Shown one piece after another: positions 47,151 to 56,301 of a DNA stretch of 64,000 nucleotides. Position 1 is the stretch's first letter; each line of letters opens with the position of its first letter. The stretch is taken from assembly GCA_963703555.1 (NCBI GenBank), contig CAVPEV010000043.1:124001-188000 (forward strand), written 5' to 3'. The position numbers were made by a program, and so were the translations under genes. The notes beneath the pieces are model-generated. The model worked only from the letters and a program-made list of their open reading frames with translations. It had not been told where the DNA came from and ran no database searches. Source of the DNA: CAVPEV01 sp963703555 (GTDB lineage: Bacteria > Actinomycetota > Actinomycetes > Actinomycetales > Cellulomonadaceae).

Positions 47151-48674
47151 TCAGAACAGACCCATCGCCGAGTCGTCATAGCTGACCAGGAGGTTCTTGG
47201 TCTGGCTGTAGTGCTCGAGCATCATCCGGTGGTTCTCCCGGCCGATACCGGACATCTTGTAGCCGCCGAACGCCGCCCCGGCCGGGTACCGGTGGTAACA
47301 GTTGGTCCACACCCGGCCGGCCTTGATCCCGCGTCCCATCCGGTAGGCACGGTTCCCGTCCCTCGTCCACACCCCGGCGCCGAGACCGTAGGCGGTGTCG
47401 TTGGCGATCGCGAGCGCCTCGGCCTCGTCGGTGAACGTGGTCACGGCGAGCACGGGACCGAAGATCTCCTCCTGGAAGACCCGCATGGAGTTCGTGCCCT
47501 TGAGCACGGTGGGCTGGTAGAAGAACCCGGCGTCATAGGGCGCGGGCAGGCTCGTCGGCGCCCCGCCGGCCAGCACCTCGCACCCCTCGGACCGTCCGAC
47601 GTCGACGTAGCCGGAGACCTTGTCCAGCTGGGCGCGGGACACCTGCGGTCCGACCATGGTCGCTGTGTCCAGGGGGTTGCCCTGCACCGCGCGGGAGAGC
47701 CGGTCCAGGCACCGCTGCATGAACGCGTCGTAGATGTCCGCCTGGACCAGGGCGCGCGACGGGCACGTGCACACCTCGCCCTTGTTGAAGGCGAAGAGCA
47801 CGAGGCCCTCGACGGCCTTGTCCAGAAATGCGTCGTCGTGGGCCATGACGTCGGAGAAGAAGATGTTCGGGCTCTTGCCACCCAGCTCCAGGGTGACCGG
47901 GATGATGTTCTTGGCGGCGTACTCCATCATCATCCGGCCGGTCGTCGTCTCGCCGGTGAAGCCGATCTTCGCGATCCGCGGGCTGGACGCCAGCGCGCGG
48001 CCCATGTCGGCCCCCGGCCCGGTGAGCACGTTGACCACCCCGGCCGGGACAAGGTCGCCGATGACCTCCATGAGCTTGAGGATCGACCACGGCGTCGGCG
48101 AGGCGGGCTTGACGATCGTGCAGTTGCCGGCGGCCAGCGCCGGGGCGATCTTCCAGGCCGCCATGAGCAGCGGGAAGTTGAACGGGATGATCTGCGCGAC
48201 CACGCCGAGCGGCTCGTGGAAGTGGTAGGCGACGGTCGTGGCGTCGAGCTCGGTGCTCGAGCCCTCCATCATCCGGGCCGCCGCGGCGAAGTACCGGAAG
48301 TGGTCGGCCGCCAGCGGAATGTCCGCGGCCAGCGTCTCCCGCACCGGCTTGCCGTTCTCCCAGCTCTCCGCGACCGCGAGCTCCTCGCGGTGCGCGTCGA
48401 TCCGGTCCGCGACGGCGTTGAGCACCGCGGCTCGCTCGGTCGGCGTGCTCAGGCCCCAGGTCGCGAACGCCTCGTGGGCCACGTCGAGCGCGTGCTCGAC
48501 GTCCGCGGCCGTGGACCGCGGCACCTCGCAGATCGTCTGGCCGGTCGCCGGGGAGATGTCCCGGGAGTACTGGCCGTCGTGCGGGGCCACCCACGACCCG
48601 CCGACGAAGTTCTCGTACCTGGCCCGCACCTCCACGATGCTGCCGGGCGTTCCAGGGGCGGCATACACGGTCAT
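47151..48674 (-). CDS. Aldehyde dehydrogenase (AcoD/ExaC type)
   Basis: A 507-residue NAD-dependent aldehyde dehydrogenase. The general base E263 is in [10 protein letters not shown] and the catalytic C302 in [11 protein letters not shown], the latter being typical of acetaldehyde dehydrogenases AcoD/ExaC. The coenzyme motif is FTGETTTGR and the C-terminal block is [14 protein letters not shown]. It probably oxidises acetaldehyde or similar short aldehydes to acids. I chose the ATG at 48674 since GGAGGTC lies upstream. A good promoter overlaps the end of the DUF779 gene and a strong hairpin follows the stop, so it can be made as a single-gene transcript. Confidence 0.95.
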   Translation of the reverse strand: MTVYAAPGTPGSIVEVRARYENFVGGSWVAPHDGQYSRDISPATGQTICEVPRSTAADVEHALDVAHEAFATWGLSTPTERAAVLNAVADRIDAHREELAVAESWENGKPVRETLAADIPLAADHFRYFAAAARMMEGSSTELDATTVAYHFHEPLGVVAQIIPFNFPLLMAAWKIAPALAAGNCTIVKPASPTPWSILKLMEVIGDLVPAGVVNVLTGPGADMGRALASSPRIAKIGFTGETTTGRMMMEYAAKNIIPVTLELGGKSPNIFFSDVMAHDDAFLDKAVEGLVLFAFNKGEVCTCPSRALVQADIYDAFMQRCLDRLSRAVQGNPLDTATMVGPQVSRAQLDKVSGYVDVGRSEGCEVLAGGAPTSLPAPYDAGFFYQPTVLKGTNSMRVFQEEIFGPVLAVTTFTDEAEALAIANDTAYGLGAGVWTRDGNRAYRMGRGIKAGRVWTNCYHRYPAGAAFGGYKMSGIGRENHRMMLEHYSQTKNLLVSYDDSAMGLF

Positions 48675-48691
48675 GGTCGACCTCCGCACAA

Positions 48692-48708
48692 CGAGCGTCG
48701 GACGCTCG
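48692..48708 (-). promoter_or_regulatory. 17-nt dyad in the aldehyde dehydrogenase leader
   Basis: CGAGCGTC at 48692-48699 and GACGCTCG at 48701-48708 are perfect arms around one central base. The dyad lies about 40-55 nt past the predicted transcription start and 18 nt before the start codon. A second short symmetrical element (GCCGGC-N3-GCCGGC, 48722-48736) lies beside it. It could be an operator or an RNA hairpin near the ribosome site. Confidence 0.45.
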
Positions 48709-48754
48709 GCTGCCTTGCCGAGCCGGCGGAGCCGGCGTCACTCGTGCTCTCGAC

Positions 48755-48784
48755 GCTATACCGCACCCGGCGCCGGTGGGTCAG
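48755..48784 (-). promoter_or_regulatory. Promoter of the aldehyde dehydrogenase gene
   Basis: On the minus strand CTGACC (48784-48779) is followed after 18 nt by TATAGC (48760-48755). Each matches its consensus at four of six positions. It lies across the last bases of the DUF779 gene and about 80 nt before the dehydrogenase ATG. Confidence 0.45.
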
Positions 48785-49224
48785 GATCTAGGGGCGGCGC
48801 GGTAGTGCACCTGTGCGGGGACCTGACCTGCGACGTCGAGCGCGGGATCGGTGTCCGCGCCGGCATCGAGCAGCCGCGAGCGGACGAGGAACCGCATGTC
48901 CCGCGCCGACTCCAGGGAGAACTCCGCCCCGTAGCCCGGCTCGGCGTCGATCGTCAGGTGCAGATGGCGCGAGTACCGGAACTGGTGCTCCGACTGCCAG
49001 AGCCCCACCACGAGGGGCGAGCCGTCGCCCACCTCGAGGTCGGCCACGTGCACGTCGGTCCCCCCGAGCGGGAACTCGTCCCGGCGCACGCAGATCGGGG
49101 CGGAGCCGTCACAGCACCCGCCCGCCTGCACCAGGAGGATCTCGCCGTGCTCGGCGACCAGCTGCCGGAGCAGCTGCGCCGCCGCGGGTGTCACGGTCAC
49201 CCGGTCAGGGCTCACCGCGTCCAT
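48781..49224 (-). CDS. DUF779 family protein
   Basis: A 147-residue protein of the DUF779 family, usually encoded beside acetaldehyde-type aldehyde dehydrogenases as here. It has conserved cysteines in QAGGCCDGSAPIC, a Trp/His-containing middle block (VGLWQSEHQFRYSRHLHL) and EPGYGAEFSLESARDMRFLVR. The Cys and His residues suggest metal or haem-like ligand binding, but no activity is established. It starts at ATG 49224 and precedes the dehydrogenase by 106 nt on the same strand. Confidence 0.92.
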   Translation of the reverse strand: MDAVSPDRVTVTPAAAQLLRQLVAEHGEILLVQAGGCCDGSAPICVRRDEFPLGGTDVHVADLEVGDGSPLVVGLWQSEHQFRYSRHLHLTIDAEPGYGAEFSLESARDMRFLVRSRLLDAGADTDPALDVAGQVPAQVHYRAAPRS

Positions 49225-49310
49225 GACGCCTCCTCGGGTCGACTGCTCCGTCAGGCTACGCCGAGGCGTGCCGAGCGCTGCCGGTGCGCCGTCGGCCGAC
49301 GCCGAGCGGC

Positions 49311-50189
49311 TCAGCCCCGCATCGGCCAGGCGCGACGAGCCGCATCGACGATCCGATCGGCCTGCGCCACGGTCGCCTCCGGGTCGCCCGGGCCGACGGC
49401 CTGCAGCGCGTCCAGCACGGCGTACGCGCAGGTGTCCTCCGCCGCGGCGGCGGCGTGCGCGGCCAGCACCCGCAGCCGGCTGCGCACCACCACGGTGTCC
49501 TGGTGCTCCCCGAGGAGCTCCTGCAGCCGGGCCATCCGCGCGGCGAACGCCCGCGCCCGATCGTCGAAGACCGGGATGACGGACTCCCCGGCGTAGCGGG
49601 CCCGCTTGGCCGTCTTGCGCAGCTCGTGCAGCAACGGGTCACGGCGGGCGGGGTCCGGCTCCTCGTGCACGGCCCGCAGGGCCCGCACGACCCGGCCGAG
49701 GTCGTGACGGGCCAGCCCGTGCAGTGCCGACCGTCCCCGGCGGACCCGGGGCTCGAACGGCGGGTCGGCCACGAGCTCCTCGAGCCGAGTCAGCAGAGCC
49801 GGCCACCGGGGACTCGTCAGCGCGTCGACGGCCGCGGTGCGCGCCACGGCGGCGTCCGCATCCAGCTCTCGGTTCGCCCGGGCCGCGACGGGGCCCACGG
49901 CGAGGTCCGGCGGGAGCGAACCGACCGCAGCGAGCACCCGGTCCCGGACCACCTCGGCGTCCCGGGCGGCCCCGAGCGCGCCGGACAGCCAGGCCAGCTC
50001 GGCGCGCAGATCGTCGACCGGTCCGGGGCTCAGCAGCGGGCGGTAGGTGGCCAGGGCGCTGCGCAGCCGACGCGAGGCGACCCGCATGGCGTGCACCGCG
50101 TCGCCCGTCCCCTGCCGCACCTGCGGGTCGGCCCGGCGCAGCTCGTCCACCTGCGCTCGCAGGTAGGCCCGGATCGTCGAGGCGGCCAT
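49311..50189 (-). CDS. CHAD domain protein (polyphosphate-binding helical domain)
   Basis: A 292-residue all-helical protein made of one CHAD domain, with the conserved HAMRVASRRLRSALATYRP and HELRKTAKRARYAGE motifs whose basic residues and histidines bind polyphosphate. There is no CYTH (triphosphate-binding) domain. The ATG immediately follows the mfd stop (TAG then ATG), suggesting coupled translation. Polyphosphate binding is known for the family; partnership with mfd is not, and may be only positional. Confidence 0.92.
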   Translation of the reverse strand: MAASTIRAYLRAQVDELRRADPQVRQGTGDAVHAMRVASRRLRSALATYRPLLSPGPVDDLRAELAWLSGALGAARDAEVVRDRVLAAVGSLPPDLAVGPVAARANRELDADAAVARTAAVDALTSPRWPALLTRLEELVADPPFEPRVRRGRSALHGLARHDLGRVVRALRAVHEEPDPARRDPLLHELRKTAKRARYAGESVIPVFDDRARAFAARMARLQELLGEHQDTVVVRSRLRVLAAHAAAAAEDTCAYAVLDALQAVGPGDPEATVAQADRIVDAARRAWPMRG

Positions 50190-53100
50190 CTACGTCCCCG
50201 TCGCCGCTGGTCGAGGCGCGAGCACCTCGACCACACTCCGGGCCCAGTCGAGCACGGCCGTGCCGCGCAGCGGTGTGCCACCCACCCGGGCCGTGGTGGG
50301 GAACGGCAGGAGGACCGTGCGGGTCGCCGGCTTGAGCACCGCACCGGGGTAGAGCCGCTTGACCCGCAGCTGTGCGGACTCCGGCAGCTGCACCGGCGCG
50401 AACCGGACGTACCGGCCCTGCGCCGTGACGTCGGTCAGCCCCGCGGCCCGCGCCCGGTTGCGGAACCCGGCGACGGCGAGCAGAGCCTCCACGGGCTCGG
50501 GGACCGGCCCGTAACGGTCGACGAGCTCGGCCCGGACGTCGTCGATGGCCTGCTGGTCGGTCGCTTCCGCGATCGTGCGGTAGGCCTCCAGGCGCAGCCG
50601 CTCGTGGTCCACGTAGTCGTGCGGGATGTGTGCGTCCACCGGCAGCTCGATGGTCACCTCGGGCTGCTCGTCCGGGGTGTCGTCGCGGTAGGCGGCGACC
50701 GCCTCGCCGACCATGCGCACGTACAGGTCGAACCCGACGCCTTCGATGTGGCCGGACTGCTCACCGCCGAGCAGGTTGCCGGCACCACGGATCTGCAGGT
50801 CCTTCAGCGCCACCGCCGTCCCGGCCCCGAGCTCGGTGTGCGCCGCGATGGTGGCCAGCCGGTCGTGGGCGGTCTCGGTGAGGGGACGGTCCGGCGGGTA
50901 GAGGAAGTAGGCGTAGGCCCGCTCCCGGCCGCGCCCGACCCGGCCCCGCAGCTGGTGCAGCTGGGACAGACCGAGCAGGTCGGCTCGTTCCAGGACGAGG
51001 GTGTTGGCGTTGGAGATGTCCAGACCGTTCTCCACGATCGTCGTGGACACCAGCACGTCGAACTGCTTGTCCCAGAAGTCGAGGATGACCTGCTCGAGCT
51101 CGTGCTCGCGCATCTTGCCGTGCGCCACCCTGATCCGGGCCTCGGGGACCAGCTCGGACAGCCGCTGGGCCGCCCGGTCGATGGTCTCCACCCGGTTGTG
51201 CACGTAGAACACCTGGCCCTCGCGGAGCAGCTCACGCCGGATGGCCGCGACGACCTGCCGCTCCTCGTACGGGCCGACGAAGGTGAGTACGGGGTGGCGC
51301 TCCTCCGGCGGGGTGGTCAGCGTCGACATCTGCCGGATGCCGGTGACGGCCATCTCCAGGGTGCGCGGGATCGGCGTCGCGCTCATCGCCAGCACGTCGA
51401 CGTTGGTGCGCAGCGCGGTGAGCGTCTCCTTGTGCTCGACGCCGAACCGCTGTTCCTCGTCGATGACCACCAGGCCGAGGTCCTTGAACCTGACGTCGCC
51501 GGTGAGCAGGCTATGGGTGCCGATCACGACGTCGATGGTGCCGTCGGCCAGTCCCTCGACGACCGCGCGGGCCTCGGCCGGGCTCTGGAACCGGGACAGC
51601 GCCCGCACCATCACCGGGAACGGGGCGTACCGCTCGGTGAACGTCTCCAGGTGCTGCTGGACGAGCAGCGTGGTGGGGACGAGGACCGCGACCTGCTTGC
51701 CGTCCTGCACCGCCTTGAACGCGGCCCGCACGGCGATCTCGGTCTTCCCGTAGCCGACGTCGCCGCTGATCAGCCGGTCCATCGGGACCGGCCTGGCCAT
51801 GTCGGCCTTGACCTCGTCGATCGTCGCCAGCTGGTCGGGGGTCTCCACGTAGCTGAACGCGTCCTCCAGCTCCCGCTGCCACGGCGTGTCCGGGCCGAAG
51901 GCGTGGCCCGTGGTCGCCATCCGCGCGCTGTACAGCCTGATGAGCTCGCCGGCGATCTGCCTGACGGCTTTGCGCGCCCGCCCCTTGGTGCGTGCCCAGT
52001 CCTCCCCACCGAGCCGGTTGAGGGTGGGCGTCTGCGTGCCACCGATGTACGGCGTGACCTGGTCCAGCTGGTCCGTCGGCACGTAGAGACGGTCGCCCGG
52101 CTGGCCGCGCCGGCTCGGCGCGTACTCGATGACGAGGTACTCGCGGGTCGCGGCGGTCGGACCCGAGCCGAGGGTGCGCTGCACCATCTCGACGAACCGG
52201 CCGACGCCGTGCTGCTGGTGGACCACCGGGTCGCCCGGGCGCAGCGCGAGCGGGTCGACGACGTTGCGCCGCCGGCTCGGCATCTGACGCATGTCCCGGG
52301 TGGACGTGCCCGGCCGGCCGGTGAGGTCGGACTCGGCGAACAGCGCCAGGTGCAGCGCCTCGGCGACGAACCCGGGGCCGGCCGGCGCCGGGGTGACGAG
52401 CACCACGCCGCCGGCCGGCTCCTCGTGCACGTCGCCGACCCGGCGGGCCGGCACGTCCGCAGCACCGAGCTGCTCGACCATCCGCTGGGCCGGGCCCGCC
52501 CCTTGGGTGGTGAGCACGAGCCGCCAGCCGTCGCGCTGCAACGCCCGCACGTCCGCCAGCGCCCGCTCGATGTCCCCGCGGTAGCCCTCGACCTCGCGGG
52601 CGCCCACGACGAGCGTCTCCGGCTGCCCCGGCCCGGAAGCCGGGTCGAGGGCGAACGGACCGAGCGTCCACCAGCCCAGCCCGCGGGCCCGGGCGCGGTC
52701 GCGGACGTCCGCCAGCGAGAGGAAGGAGGCGGCGGACAGGTCGAGCGGAGCGGCGGCACCCGAGGCGGCCGAGGCCCACGCAGCCTCGAGGAACTCCTGG
52801 GTCGTGGCGACGAGGTCGTGGGACCGTCGGCGGACCCGCTCCGGGTCCACCAGGACGAGGAGGGCCTCGTCGGGCACCAGGTCCAGGACCGGGACCATGC
52901 GGTCGACGAGGGCGGGCGCCAGGGACTCCATGCCCTCCACGGCGATGCCCTCGGCCAGCCGCCCGAGCAGCTCCGCGGCGCCGGGCAGCCGGTCGACGAG
53001 ACCGGCGGCACGCCGGCGGACCGCCTCGGTGAGGAGCAGCTCCCGGCACGGCGGCGCCCACAGACCGCGATCGGCGACCGCCAGGCTGCGCTGGTCCGCC

Positions 53101-53738
53101 ACCGAGAACCAGCGGATCTCCTCGACGTCCTCACCCCAGAACTCGATCCGCAGCGGGTGGTCCTCGGTCGGTGGGAAGACGTCGAGGATGCCGCCGCGCA
53201 CGGCGTACTCACCGCGCCGCTCCACCATGTCCATCCGGGTGTACGCCGCCGCGGCGAGCCGGTCGGCGACGTCCTCCAGGTCGGCGCGCTGGCCCACGGT
53301 CAGGCTCACCGGCTCCAACTCGCCCAGCCCCTCGACGACCGGTTGCAGCACGGCCCGTACCGGCGCCAGCAGCACCCGGACCGGGCCGGTCGTGCCGGCG
53401 GCGTCCGGGTGGGCCAGCCGGCGAAACACGGCCATCCGACGCGCCACCGTGTCGGCGCGAGGGGAGAGCCGCTCGTGCGGCAGCGTCTCCCAGGACGGCA
53501 GGACGACGACGGTCTCCGGCGGCAGGTAGCAGCGCACCGCGGCAGCCAGGTCGTCGGCGTCGCGGCCGGTGGCGGTGACGACGACGAGCGGGCGACCGGC
53601 GGCCATCGCGGCCAGCAGCGGCGGGCGGACCCCCGCAGGCCCCACGACGTCGACCGCCCCCCGGGACGCGACGAGGTCGACGGCGCGAGCGACCGCAGGG
53701 TCGGCCAGCAGGGCGGGCAGCAGTCCGGTGAGGTCCAT
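50190..53738 (-). CDS. mfd: Transcription-repair coupling factor Mfd
   Basis: A 1182-residue ATP-dependent translocase that removes stalled RNA polymerase and recruits UvrA to DNA lesions. The N-terminal UvrB-like part is followed by the RNA polymerase-interacting domain (GDPVVHQQHGVGRFVEM), then a RecG-like helicase core with LISGDVGYGKTEIAVRAAFKA, VVIDEEQRFGVEHKE and the TRG motif region, and a C-terminal UvrA-interacting domain. Normal length. I chose the ATG at 53738, preceded by GAAGGA; the upstream extension is unsupported. An isolated TAGACT hexamer at 53836-53841 might be a -10. Confidence 0.96.
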   Translation of the reverse strand: MDLTGLLPALLADPAVARAVDLVASRGAVDVVGPAGVRPPLLAAMAAGRPLVVVTATGRDADDLAAAVRCYLPPETVVVLPSWETLPHERLSPRADTVARRMAVFRRLAHPDAAGTTGPVRVLLAPVRAVLQPVVEGLGELEPVSLTVGQRADLEDVADRLAAAAYTRMDMVERRGEYAVRGGILDVFPPTEDHPLRIEFWGEDVEEIRWFSVADQRSLAVADRGLWAPPCRELLLTEAVRRRAAGLVDRLPGAAELLGRLAEGIAVEGMESLAPALVDRMVPVLDLVPDEALLVLVDPERVRRRSHDLVATTQEFLEAAWASAASGAAAPLDLSAASFLSLADVRDRARARGLGWWTLGPFALDPASGPGQPETLVVGAREVEGYRGDIERALADVRALQRDGWRLVLTTQGAGPAQRMVEQLGAADVPARRVGDVHEEPAGGVVLVTPAPAGPGFVAEALHLALFAESDLTGRPGTSTRDMRQMPSRRRNVVDPLALRPGDPVVHQQHGVGRFVEMVQRTLGSGPTAATREYLVIEYAPSRRGQPGDRLYVPTDQLDQVTPYIGGTQTPTLNRLGGEDWARTKGRARKAVRQIAGELIRLYSARMATTGHAFGPDTPWQRELEDAFSYVETPDQLATIDEVKADMARPVPMDRLISGDVGYGKTEIAVRAAFKAVQDGKQVAVLVPTTLLVQQHLETFTERYAPFPVMVRALSRFQSPAEARAVVEGLADGTIDVVIGTHSLLTGDVRFKDLGLVVIDEEQRFGVEHKETLTALRTNVDVLAMSATPIPRTLEMAVTGIRQMSTLTTPPEERHPVLTFVGPYEERQVVAAIRRELLREGQVFYVHNRVETIDRAAQRLSELVPEARIRVAHGKMREHELEQVILDFWDKQFDVLVSTTIVENGLDISNANTLVLERADLLGLSQLHQLRGRVGRGRERAYAYFLYPPDRPLTETAHDRLATIAAHTELGAGTAVALKDLQIRGAGNLLGGEQSGHIEGVGFDLYVRMVGEAVAAYRDDTPDEQPEVTIELPVDAHIPHDYVDHERLRLEAYRTIAEATDQQAIDDVRAELVDRYGPVPEPVEALLAVAGFRNRARAAGLTDVTAQGRYVRFAPVQLPESAQLRVKRLYPGAVLKPATRTVLLPFPTTARVGGTPLRGTAVLDWARSVVEVLAPRPAATGT

Positions 53739-53900
53739 GGGTCCTTCGGTGGCGGGGCGGGCCCAGGGCGCACATGCCCAGGCACCACGAGCACCCCGGG
53801 ACGACGTGGCGGCGCCGTGCTGCCGGGGTGGTACCAGTCTAGGTCGGTGCCATGCCGACCCGGGTGGCTGCTCGCCGCCCGCGAACACGCCGGGGCCCGG

Positions 53901-54515
53901 TCAGGAGCGGGTGTGGACCGTGTTCTGGGCCCGCTCCAGGCCGTCGGTGACCAGCAGCTGCACGGCGTCGGCCGCGTCGGAGAGCACCATCGGCAGCTCC
54001 CGGCGCTCGGCCGGCGCGAAGTCCCGCAGCACGTAGTCGGCGGCGTCCATCCGGCCGGGCGGCCGGCCGATCCCGACCCGCACGCGCAGGTAGTCCTGCG
54101 TGCCCAGGGCGCGGGTGATGTCCCGCAGGCCGTTGTGGCCGCCCTCCCCGCCTCCGCGCTTGATCCGGATCGCGCCGAACGGCAGGTCGAGGTCGTCGTG
54201 CACCACGATCACCCGGTCCGGCTCCAGCCGCAGCCGGCGCACCAGGGCGGCGACCGGGCCGCCCGAGGCGTTCATGTACGTGGTGGGCCTGGCCAGCACC
54301 GCGCGGGGACCGGGCAGGCCGCCCGGGAGCACGCCGACCCGGATCTCGGCGACGGCCGCCTGCGCCCGCCCTGACCGTCCCCGGGCGGCCAGCGTCGCGC
54401 CGGCCCGGGCGGCCAGCTCGTCGACCACCCGCTGCCCCACCGAGTGCCGGTTGCCCGCATACTCGGGCCCCGGGTTGCCCAGACCCACGACCAGCCAGGC
54501 ACCGTCGCCCATCAT
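53901..54515 (-). CDS. pth: Peptidyl-tRNA hydrolase
   Basis: A 204-residue esterase that frees tRNA from peptidyl-tRNA dropped off ribosomes. The catalytic His is in [10 protein letters not shown], Asn residues are in GLGNPG and YMNASGGPV, and the catalytic Asp is in VHDDLDLP; the [10 protein letters not shown] loop is intact. The usual RHNVG motif here reads RHSVG. Starts at either of two adjacent ATGs. It follows rplY after 25 nt and precedes mfd by 162 nt, the normal order rplY-pth-mfd. Confidence 0.96.
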   Translation of the reverse strand: MMGDGAWLVVGLGNPGPEYAGNRHSVGQRVVDELAARAGATLAARGRSGRAQAAVAEIRVGVLPGGLPGPRAVLARPTTYMNASGGPVAALVRRLRLEPDRVIVVHDDLDLPFGAIRIKRGGGEGGHNGLRDITRALGTQDYLRVRVGIGRPPGRMDAADYVLRDFAPAERRELPMVLSDAADAVQLLVTDGLERAQNTVHTRS

Positions 54516-54540
54516 CTGCTCCTCGGCGGCAGGACCGGGG

Positions 54541-55125
54541 TCAGGCCTCGGCCGGCGCGGCCTCCTCGGTCGCCTCGGCCTCCTCCTCGGCCTGCGGCAG
54601 CGCCACCGTGACGACGATGGTGTCCGGGTCGGTCAGCAGCTGCGCGCCGGCGGGCAGGACGATGTCCCGCCCGTGCACCGCGGCGCCGGCCGCCAGCCCC
54701 TGGATGGACACCTCGATGTGCTGCGGCAGGTGCGTGGCCTCGGCCTCGAGCTCCAGGGTCTGGTGCTCGACCAGGTGGATGGTACCCGGCTCGGACTCCC
54801 CGACGATGACCACCGGGACCTCGACGGCCACCTTCTCGCCGCTGCGCACGACGAGCAGGTCGACGTGCTCGATGACGTTTCGGACCACGTCCCGCTGGAC
54901 GTCCTTGACGAGCGCCAGGGTCTGCTGCCCGGCCAGGCTGACCGACACCAGCGCGTTGGCCTGCTTCACCGCGAGCATCGTCTCGTGCCCCGGCAGGGCG
55001 ACGTGCACCGGGTCGGTGCCATGGCCGTACAGGACGGCCGGGATGCGGTCGGCACGGCGCAGCCGGCGAGCGGCTCCCTTGCCGAACTCGGTGCGGGCGG
55101 TGGCGACGAGCGTGACCTCGGACAC
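54541..55125 (-). CDS. rplY: 50S ribosomal protein bL25 (Ctc form)
   Basis: A 194-residue general stress form of ribosomal protein L25. The N-terminal domain binds 5S rRNA ([27 protein letters not shown]) and the longer C-terminal domain ends in an acidic Glu/Ala tail. Length agrees with Ctc-type proteins of actinobacteria. It lies between prs and pth on the same strand; a 192-nt gap follows prs and may include its own promoter. No leader element was recognised. Confidence 0.95.
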   Translation of the reverse strand: MSEVTLVATARTEFGKGAARRLRRADRIPAVLYGHGTDPVHVALPGHETMLAVKQANALVSVSLAGQQTLALVKDVQRDVVRNVIEHVDLLVVRSGEKVAVEVPVVIVGESEPGTIHLVEHQTLELEAEATHLPQHIEVSIQGLAAGAAVHGRDIVLPAGAQLLTDPDTIVVTVALPQAEEEAEATEEAAPAEA

Positions 55126-55317
55126 GATGGGCTCCAGACGGGACGGGCGGGCGGGTGTGGTGGCCTCGACGCGGGACGTCGGACGGGCACGCGGAGGCGG
55201 CCACCCTGTCGATCACGGAGTGCTGACCCGCCCGCTGCGACCTGCCCACCCCAGGGGGTGGCGGCGTCGCGGACCGTCCGGCGTCCCTCGCCGAGGCAAC
55301 TGCCCGATCCTACCCGC

Positions 55318-56301
55318 TCAGGACTGCCCGTCGAACAGCGAGGTCACCGACCCGTCGTCGAACACCTCGCGGATGGCTCGGGCCAGCAGTGGCGCGATGG
55401 GCAGCACGGTCAGCTGGGGGAACCGGTGCTCCGGGGGGATCGGCAGGGTGTCGGTGACGACGACCTCGCGGGCCCCGCACTCCTGCAGCCGCTCGCTGGC
55501 CGGGTCGGACAGCACGCCGTGGGTCGCGGCCACGATGACGTCGCGGGCACCCGCGTCGAGCAGGACCCGCACCGCGGCGGCCACCGTGCCGCCGGTGTCG
55601 ATGAGGTCGTCGACGAGCACGCAGCTGCGCCCCTCGACGTCCCCGACGACCCGGTTGGCGATCGCCCGGTTCGGGCCGTTGATGTCCCGGGTCTTGTGCA
55701 CGAACGCCAGCGGGCCGCCGCCGAGCTTCTGGGCCCACATCTCCGCGACCCGGATCCGCCCGGCGTCCGGGGAGACGACGGTGACATTGTCCACGTCCAC
55801 CCGGGTGCGCACGTACTCGGTGAGGATGGGCATGGCCCACAGGTGGTCGACCGGGCCGTCGAAGAACCCCTGGATCTGCGGGGCGTGCAGGTCCACGCTC
55901 ATCAGCCGGTCCGCGCCCGCGGTGCGGAACAGGTCCGACATCAGGCGGGCGGAGATCGGTTCGCGCCCGCGGTGCTTCTTGTCCTGGCGGGCGTAGCCGT
56001 AGAACGGCGCCACCACGGTGATCGTCTTGGCCGAGGCGCGCTTGGCCGCATCGACCATGAGGAGCTGCTCCATGATCCAGTGGTTGATCGGCGCCGTGTG
56101 CGACTGCAGCACGAAGGCGTCCGACCCACGGATCGACTCGGCGAACCGGACGTAGATCTCCCCGCTGGCGAAGTCGTAGGCCGTGGTGGGGACCAGCGCG
56201 ATGCCGAGCTCGGCAGCCACCGCACGGGCCAGCTCGGGGTGGGCGCGGCCGGACACGAGGACTAGGCGGGGGTCGGAGTCCGGGGACAGCAGGCTGGTCA
56301 T
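55318..56301 (-). CDS. prs: Ribose-phosphate pyrophosphokinase
   Basis: A 327-residue class I PRPP synthetase feeding nucleotide, histidine and tryptophan synthesis and the decaprenylphosphoryl-arabinose branch. The ATP-binding flag region includes [18 protein letters not shown], the ribose-phosphate loop is [10 protein letters not shown], and the PRPP motif is [14 protein letters not shown]. Normal length. The ATG at 56301 overlaps the glmU stop as ATGA, so the two are coupled, as in most actinobacteria. Confidence 0.96.
   Translation of the reverse strand: MTSLLSPDSDPRLVLVSGRAHPELARAVAAELGIALVPTTAYDFASGEIYVRFAESIRGSDAFVLQSHTAPINHWIMEQLLMVDAAKRASAKTITVVAPFYGYARQDKKHRGREPISARLMSDLFRTAGADRLMSVDLHAPQIQGFFDGPVDHLWAMPILTEYVRTRVDVDNVTVVSPDAGRIRVAEMWAQKLGGGPLAFVHKTRDINGPNRAIANRVVGDVEGRSCVLVDDLIDTGGTVAAAVRVLLDAGARDVIVAATHGVLSDPASERLQECGAREVVVTDTLPIPPEHRFPQLTVLPIAPLLARAIREVFDDGSVTSLFDGQS

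Noticed and set aside
49284..54374. A 1,696-codon open frame on the plus strand antisense to CHAD, mfd and pth
   Set aside because: It is Arg/Gly/Pro/His-rich without any domain and spans several well-supported genes; long antisense frames are normal in very GC-rich DNA.
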